From Herbinix sp. (GTDB lineage: Bacteria > Bacillota > Clostridia > Lachnospirales > Lachnospiraceae), in the NCBI GenBank assembly GCA_028691795.1, contig JAQUYQ010000002.1, positions 16,456 to 80,455 of the forward strand: a stretch of 64,000 nucleotides of DNA, given 5' to 3'. Made by a program: the position numbers and the translations under genes. The notes beneath the pieces are model-generated. The model was not told the origin of the DNA. It saw nothing but the letters and a program-made list of their open reading frames with translations, and made no database searches. Shown one piece after another: positions 58,551-64,000 of this stretch. Position 1 is the first letter of the stretch, and each line of letters opens with the position of its first letter.

Positions 58551-59627
58551 ATGAGGCTGGTTTCGTTGTCAATGCTTAAGCCGGATATGATATTGGCAAA
58601 ATCAATATATTATAGAGAATGTTTGTTGCTTAAGGAAGGTCAAACTGAGTTGGGACGGTTTGTCGGCAGCTTGAAAAATTTGGGTATTGATTGTGTGTAT
58701 GTAGAGGATTCTAAAAGTGATGGTATTGAAATACCTGATGCAATTACAGAAGAGACAAGAGTATCCTGTAAACGGATTCTTCGTAAAACCATAGATGACT
58801 TCGAAAATAGAACGGTAATAGATTTGACAGATATGTCGGAGACTATTCACAGTATCATTGATGATATTTTTGCTAATGAAGATATGCAGGTAAGTTTAAA
58901 TGATATCAGTGCATCTGATGAATATACATTTTCACATTGCGTCAGCTCTACTGTTTATTCTCTTTTAATAGCAAAACAGTTAGGATATAGTAGACCTATG
59001 ATGGAGAAATTGGCGGCAGGGGCATTATTCCATGACATTGGTAAAATTCTCTTAGATAAAAAGATTTTAAATAAAGAAGGCAAATTAGATATAGATGAAT
59101 TTGAGCACATAAGGCTTCATACTACCTTAGGATATGAAACTCTTAAGAAATGTGTAAGCCTGACAGAGCTTTCACGAATTGTTGCCTTGTATCACCATGA
59201 AAGAATGGATGGTTCGGGTTACCCCACGGGAGTCAAGGCAGGTGAGCTTCATGAATTTACCAGAATAGTTGCAGTTGCAGATACGTATGATGCATTAGTA
59301 TCTGACCGGTGCTATCGAAGGAAGTGGAGTTCAAATCAAACAGTAAACTATTTGATAGAGCATGCAGGAACTAAATTTGATACAAAGATTGTATCTGTTT
59401 TTATTAAACAGATTGCTATTTTCCCAAATGGTTCTCTGGTCCGTCTTTCGGATAATAGTACGGGTATTGTAAAGGAACAGAATAAAAACTTCCCATTGAG
59501 ACCTATTATTCGTATCATAACGGATCCAAACGGGCAAGATGTTACGCCTCATGAAGTTGATCTAATGAAAATACTATCTATGACAATTATTGAATCAGAA
59601 ATTGAGATGAATGGTGATTTACCATAA
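58551..59627 (+). CDS. HD-GYP domain protein (putative c-di-GMP phosphodiesterase)
   Basis: 'LAAGALFHDIGKILLDKKIL', 'HHERMDGSGYPTGVKAGELHEFTRIVAVADTYDAL'. Confidence 0.94.
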   Translation: MRLVSLSMLKPDMILAKSIYYRECLLLKEGQTELGRFVGSLKNLGIDCVYVEDSKSDGIEIPDAITEETRVSCKRILRKTIDDFENRTVIDLTDMSETIHSIIDDIFANEDMQVSLNDISASDEYTFSHCVSSTVYSLLIAKQLGYSRPMMEKLAAGALFHDIGKILLDKKILNKEGKLDIDEFEHIRLHTTLGYETLKKCVSLTELSRIVALYHHERMDGSGYPTGVKAGELHEFTRIVAVADTYDALVSDRCYRRKWSSNQTVNYLIEHAGTKFDTKIVSVFIKQIAIFPNGSLVRLSDNSTGIVKEQNKNFPLRPIIRIITDPNGQDVTPHEVDLMKILSMTIIESEIEMNGDLP

Positions 59628-59640
59628 ATGATACGGCTTA

Positions 59641-59668
59641 ACGGATTCTTAGGAATCCGTATTTTTTT
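59641..59668 (+). terminator. terminator of the HD-GYP gene
   Basis: ACGGATTC TTAG GAATCCGT ATTTTTTT. Confidence 0.88.
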
Positions 59669-59696
59669 ATTCTTAGGAAATTACGTCCTATGAAAT

Positions 59697-59746
59697 AAAA
59701 AGCTGTTGCTACATTAACGTATCAGTTAATGTAGCAACAGCTTTTT
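59697..59746 (-). terminator. terminator of the ECF S-component gene
   Basis: AAAAAGCTGTTGCTACATTAAC...GTTAATGTAGCAACAGCTTTTT perfect stem. Confidence 0.88.
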
Positions 59747-59764
59747 AATTACCGTATATTAGAA

Positions 59765-60325
59765 CTATCTTGCTTTAACTCTAATCTTTGCATTCGCAGG
59801 TATACTGATGACATGCTGTATTGGTTTCCATACTAATACTGCAATAGCAAAATCACATAAGCTGTGAATGAATGTTCCCAAACCAACAAGGCCAACAACA
59901 GATATCAGATAACTGGTGGTTACGGTTCCTGTAAAATAAAAGAGACTGGATACGAAAACCTCAGCTATAGCATGAACTACTGAAATTAGAATAGCAAAGG
60001 GGATCATAGTTTTTAAGGAAAGCAGGATATTTGGGTTTTTCTTTAATATTAATGCACCAAGCGTTACAAAAATAACATGGGTTAAAGCCCTTAGAACTAC
60101 GACAGGCGGAAAAGGACCTAGTAAAAAGCCGAAACTTGTTACCAAAGCTACAGAGATACCTACCACCGGTGAGATAAACATTGCAATCATAACGGCTACA
60201 TGGCTGGCTAAGGTAAAGGATGCCGGTTCTATAATGATTTTAAACGGAGAGTACATGGGAATAATGATTCCGATTGAACTGAGCATTGCGGCAGTGATCA
60301 TTGTTTTTACTTTGTTTGAAGTCAT
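59765..60325 (-). CDS. ECF transporter S component-like membrane protein (niacin suspected)
   Basis: 186 aa, 5-6 TM; 'PASFTLASHVAVMIAMFISPVVGISVALVTSFGFLLGPFPPVVVLRALTHVIFV'; substrate inferred only from the operator. Confidence 0.7.
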   Translation of the reverse strand: MTSNKVKTMITAAMLSSIGIIIPMYSPFKIIIEPASFTLASHVAVMIAMFISPVVGISVALVTSFGFLLGPFPPVVVLRALTHVIFVTLGALILKKNPNILLSLKTMIPFAILISVVHAIAEVFVSSLFYFTGTVTTSYLISVVGLVGLGTFIHSLCDFAIAVLVWKPIQHVISIPANAKIRVKAR

Positions 60326-60373
60326 ATATTATTTCCCTTCCCTTTTTGTTAGATTTGTTGTATAAGACATGAT

Positions 60374-60421
60374 AACTGTCTTGACAGCTGTAATTATATC
60401 TGACCATACAACAGATGTCAA
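60374..60421 (-). promoter_or_regulatory. promoter with palindromic operator of the ECF S-component gene
   Basis: Minus strand TTGACA-17 nt-TATAAT (60393-60421), then ACAGCTGTCAAGACAGTT palindrome at ~+1. Confidence 0.72.
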
Positions 60422-60792
60422 CAGGCGAAATGAGTAAAAATTACTTTCAGTAATAACAGAACAATCAAATCTAGCAAAGGAAGAATTTTTTGCTATAAAA
60501 TGCTTTTGACTATAAGCGATCCAATAAAGATAATAATGGAAAAGAACGAAATAATTTATATTTAAATAAGTAATAATTGAATAAAATTTTTAAAAGCTAT
60601 ATAATTAATTAAGAATATTTATTTAGGAAAAATTAAAAAATTATCAGTTGATTTCGTTATGGGATAGGGGATACCATTACAAAATAAAGGATAATTTTTA
60701 TTTAAGAATGACTATAATGTATGTTGAAAATTTGGAAGTACATATCTTCAATATTAGATAGGAAGCAACATAATTAGGTGGGAGGACATTAT

Positions 60793-62244
60793 ATGATATG
60801 TAAAGGTTGCGGAAAAGAAATATCAGAAAATCAATTTTTTTGTCCGAGTTGCGGACATAAAAATGAAGTATCGAATGGAGTAAAGAACACGAAACGGTGT
60901 ATAAAATGTGCCAAAGAGTTTCCGGAGGAACGATTTTATTGTGATGTATGTGGAGGCGATTTAGCGCCAATTATGCCGGCACAAGAACCGGTCCCTAATC
61001 AAGGAGTACCAACTCAGGGGTATAATACACCATATTCAGCACAAACAAATCAAGTACCTCCTTACCAGACGCCTCCTAGACAAGTGCCGCCTTATCAAGT
61101 GCCTCCGAATCAGGTGCCTCCAAATCGCATGCCTCAGAATATGGTACCTCCAATGGCTCCTTATCAGTCCAATGCTCAACAGAAAAATAAGGCACTGTTA
61201 CCAATACTTTTAGGAGTTGCAGGACTATTTGTAATTATTGTTGGATTTTTTATTGTTTCCAAAGTTTTAGTTGAATTAAATTCTTCTGGGGATTTGGGAT
61301 CTTACCAAACAACCGATAATAGTGATAATGATTCAAATACAGAAGAGGATACCAGTACCTACTCTGCTAATGATGGAACCTACGATAGTACTACCGATGC
61401 AACCACTGATGATACGTCGGGAGATTATATTTATACGGATCTATACTCCTATACGGAACTGCCGGATGTATATAGTTTAGATTCAGATACCCGCTTTTCC
61501 TATTATAATAATTCCTCCTATGATGGTATTTCGACCTATGTATTTCAACTAAATGATACATCGTTATCAGAATCAGATTTTTATACAGCAGTAGATGATT
61601 ACTGTACCTTATTAGTTAATAATAATAGTTTTTACTATGAGGAAGAATTTACGAATGAGCAATACAATGAAACAGGAGATTTGACGGAATATCTATCCAG
61701 AGATAATGTTTGCGTTAGTGTTACAGCATCAGTTGAAGATACCGGATATTATGCATATGTATCAATTTTTCCCTTAAATGATTCTACAGAGAGCATAACC
61801 TTTAAAAATTATACTACTTACATTGATGGAAGGGATAACCAGTACTTTGACGAAGGAACAGAAGTTATCATGGATAATGGTATGGCATTTTACCTAAATG
61901 ATGTTGTTGTAACGGATATGGGTGACGGTAGTGCAGTACTTGATGCATATGTAGATTTGGCAACTATCAATTCAGAAAGGTATTTTTATCCAGACGATTT
62001 AATTGTATTGCCAAAGGATAGTTATGGTAATATACTTTCCGATGCCTGCCTGGTAGAATATATTACAGATGGTGATGGATATAGCGTAACTACACCGTTT
62101 TTATTAGATACTGAGTATTATAACAGCTATAAAGTATCCTTTGTTGTTCCATCAGGTACGACCACCTTCTCTATCTATGGCACTAATATAACAGAAGATT
62201 CTTATGCCGGACCAATATATTATATCGATATGCAACTTGAATAA
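60793..62244 (+). CDS. double zinc-ribbon membrane protein with Pro/Gln-rich linker
   Basis: 'CKGCGKEISENQFFCPSCGHKN', 'CIKCAKEFPEERFYCDVCG', QVPPYQ repeats, TM 'ALLPILLGVAGLFVIIVGFFIV'. Confidence 0.82.
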   Translation: MICKGCGKEISENQFFCPSCGHKNEVSNGVKNTKRCIKCAKEFPEERFYCDVCGGDLAPIMPAQEPVPNQGVPTQGYNTPYSAQTNQVPPYQTPPRQVPPYQVPPNQVPPNRMPQNMVPPMAPYQSNAQQKNKALLPILLGVAGLFVIIVGFFIVSKVLVELNSSGDLGSYQTTDNSDNDSNTEEDTSTYSANDGTYDSTTDATTDDTSGDYIYTDLYSYTELPDVYSLDSDTRFSYYNNSSYDGISTYVFQLNDTSLSESDFYTAVDDYCTLLVNNNSFYYEEEFTNEQYNETGDLTEYLSRDNVCVSVTASVEDTGYYAYVSIFPLNDSTESITFKNYTTYIDGRDNQYFDEGTEVIMDNGMAFYLNDVVVTDMGDGSAVLDAYVDLATINSERYFYPDDLIVLPKDSYGNILSDACLVEYITDGDGYSVTTPFLLDTEYYNSYKVSFVVPSGTTTFSIYGTNITEDSYAGPIYYIDMQLE

Positions 62245-62328
62245 ATAAAAGAGGGGCTGCTTAAGTGAGTGCAAATGTTTGATAAAAGAAATATTATAAT
62301 TAATATAATCGCATGAAAAGGAAATACT

Positions 62329-63168
62329 ATGATAATACATAATCAAAATTTTGATATTATGCAGATTGCCGATTCCGGACAATGCTTTCGCATGAATTAT
62401 ATAGAGAATAAGGATAAAAAGGTAAAGTATGGACTAGTGGCTTACGGCAGATATCTGGAGCTGACGCAGCTTGACCCTGATACAGTGGAATTTAGCTGCT
62501 CCGAAGAGGAATTTTATCAGATTTGGGAGGAGTACTTCGATTTAAAATACGATTATGGTAAAATAGTAAATGGATTGATAAATGGAGAAGATCCCTTCCT
62601 TAAGGAGGCAGCCCTTTACGGAAAGGGAATAAGAATTTTAAAGCAGGAACCTTTCGAGGCAGCAATCAGCTTCATTATCTCGCAGAATAAAAATATACCG
62701 GCAATAAAAAATTGCATAGAAGGAATTTGCAGACGCTATGGAGAACAAAAGGAGAACAAAGAATGTGGCAGAATAGACTATGTAACTTTTCCTACGGCCG
62801 AAGTTCTGGGACAGGCTGTTAAGGAAGATCTGAGAGCATTAAAAACCGGATATCGGGATGAGTATATATTAAAGGCAGCTCAAGCGGTTAAAACCGGAGA
62901 ACTAGACTTAGAAAACCTGAAGCAGTGTAGTTTTGAAGAGGCAGTAAAAACCTTGAAAGGAATACATGGGATCGGGGAGAAAGTAGCAAATTGCATCTCA
63001 CTATACGGACTTCATCATATTGAAGGATTCCCGGTGGATGTATGGATACAGAAAGTTTTAAAGGAAATTTATAATAATCAGTTTGACAAGGATAAATACA
63101 AAGGATATTCGGGAATTGTACAACAGTATATGTTTTATTATATGAGACATTTGAAGAGTGCCTCTTAA
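62329..63168 (+). CDS. 8-oxoguanine DNA glycosylase-like (OGG/HhH-GPD)
   Basis: 'FDIMQIADSGQCFRMNYI', 'EAAISFIISQNKNIPAIKNCIEGICRRYG', 'LKGIHGIGEKVANCISLYGLHHIEGFPVDVWI'. Confidence 0.93.
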   Translation: MIIHNQNFDIMQIADSGQCFRMNYIENKDKKVKYGLVAYGRYLELTQLDPDTVEFSCSEEEFYQIWEEYFDLKYDYGKIVNGLINGEDPFLKEAALYGKGIRILKQEPFEAAISFIISQNKNIPAIKNCIEGICRRYGEQKENKECGRIDYVTFPTAEVLGQAVKEDLRALKTGYRDEYILKAAQAVKTGELDLENLKQCSFEEAVKTLKGIHGIGEKVANCISLYGLHHIEGFPVDVWIQKVLKEIYNNQFDKDKYKGYSGIVQQYMFYYMRHLKSAS

Positions 63169-63296
63169 AAACAAAAAATTAAAAATGGTAAGCTTTTCTA
63201 ATAAGAAAAAGAGCATAACGAACGGTTGCTTCGGAGAAAATAATTTAGAGAAACATTTCTCTCAATTTATTTTTTTATTACGAAAGGCGGACAAAT

Positions 63297-63665
63297 ATGA
63301 GTATAAATAGAGATAATGAAGAATTTAAAAGAGAGCGCAGAGTGGATCATTTGGTAAACTTAGTGGAAAAGCAGACACGTACGGAGCGCCATCTGGAAGA
63401 ACATTCCGACATTTCATCTTCACCCGACAATATTGAACATGCAAAACAGGTCAATGAGGAACGCCAATCAGAAATAAATAATTTGAAAAACATTCTTGCT
63501 CATGGAGAAAATTACAATAATAATTATAAGGAAAATACAGAAAAGCGTCTTCTTTTTACAGAAGGGTATTTAAATCACAACGCCGAGCATATGGATAACC
63601 AGTCATTTAAAAATGCAAAAGAAAAACAGGAACACAGAAAAGATCAGTTGGACCAAATGAAATAA
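63297..63665 (+). CDS. hypothetical hydrophilic coiled-coil-like protein
   Basis: 122-aa ORF with upstream SD aaaggcgg and downstream terminator. Confidence 0.7.
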   Translation: MSINRDNEEFKRERRVDHLVNLVEKQTRTERHLEEHSDISSSPDNIEHAKQVNEERQSEINNLKNILAHGENYNNNYKENTEKRLLFTEGYLNHNAEHMDNQSFKNAKEKQEHRKDQLDQMK

Positions 63666-63681
63666 ATCAATACCATATAAC

Positions 63682-63722
63682 AATGAGGCTGCTGCAATAT
63701 CTAAATAGCAACAGCCTCATTG
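63682..63722. terminator. bidirectional terminator
   Basis: AATGAGGCTGctGC...GC-aaCAGCCTCATT. Confidence 0.85.
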
Positions 63723-63803
63723 CTTTATATATTCACTTTCATTTATGATTTAACGAATCTATTTCTAGCCTATTACATCGCAAAAACGGTCATAATCTAA
63801 AGA

Positions 63804-64000
63804 TTAATAACCTTCCGTTCGTCGTTCACAACGTAGTGTATGACGTCTTTTTCCTGCTTCCCATTCTGCCTGCTCGGATTCTGTTTCCAGAATTAACTCA
63901 GGAATTTGGGTGGGCAGTCCATTTTCATCGAGGGCAACCATTACAAGATACGCTCGATTCACAACTTTCCGAATGCCCATTAAATCCTCAACGTAAGTGT
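63804..64000 (-). CDS. acyl-CoA thioesterase (hot-dog fold), truncated by the window edge
   Basis: Reverse-strand translation TYVEDLMGIRKVVNRAYLVMVALDENGLPTQIPELILETESEQAEWEAGKRRHTLRCERRTEGY*. Confidence 0.82.
   Translation of the reverse strand, partial: TYVEDLMGIRKVVNRAYLVMVALDENGLPTQIPELILETESEQAEWEAGKRRHTLRCERRTEGY

Overview
This 64-kb window is low-GC Firmicutes DNA. Protein style and gene neighbourhoods fit a Lachnospiraceae/Lachnoclostridium-like anaerobe, though taxonomy is inferred. It looks like ordinary chromosome: I saw no transposase, phage module, rRNA or CRISPR array. Main blocks: dnaE-pfkA; an ECF sigma factor with a putative partner; an aminoglycoside-phosphotransferase-like protein; a GT4 glycosyltransferase; a large SbsA/BIG2-type surface protein; hemerythrin; an atypical [FeFe]-hydrogenase-like protein; VanZ; an M29 aminopeptidase with a long N-terminal extension; an ABC-2 exporter; purMND; an SH3b/glucosaminidase-like wall protein and a cohesin-like protein; a (GntR)-mcsA-mcsB-clpC-radA locus; tRNA-Trp; cold-shock protein; an SLH protein beside a MacAB-like exporter; a LacI/isomerase/split-transketolase/FGGY-kinase/sugar-ABC/RbsD/RbsK locus; DUF4234/DUF2752; HD-GYP; an ECF-transporter S component; a zinc-ribbon protein; an OGG-type glycosylase; and a truncated acyl-CoA thioesterase at the right edge. 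The observations most worth following up are: (1) the split-transketolase pentose locus, possibly apiose/apulose-like catabolism; (2) a leader carrying three tandem GGAGG...CCTCC hairpins ahead of a cohesin-like gene; (3) a ClpC/McsAB operon whose CtsR slot holds a YtrA-type GntR gene with a perfect palindrome over its promoter; (4) a ~192-nt near-perfect hairpin after the MacB permease; (5) a MITE-like palindromic repeat family clustered around the hydrogenase gene; and (6) two further short interspersed repeat families. All calls come from reading the sequence and the supplied ORF track; no searches or folding programs were run.
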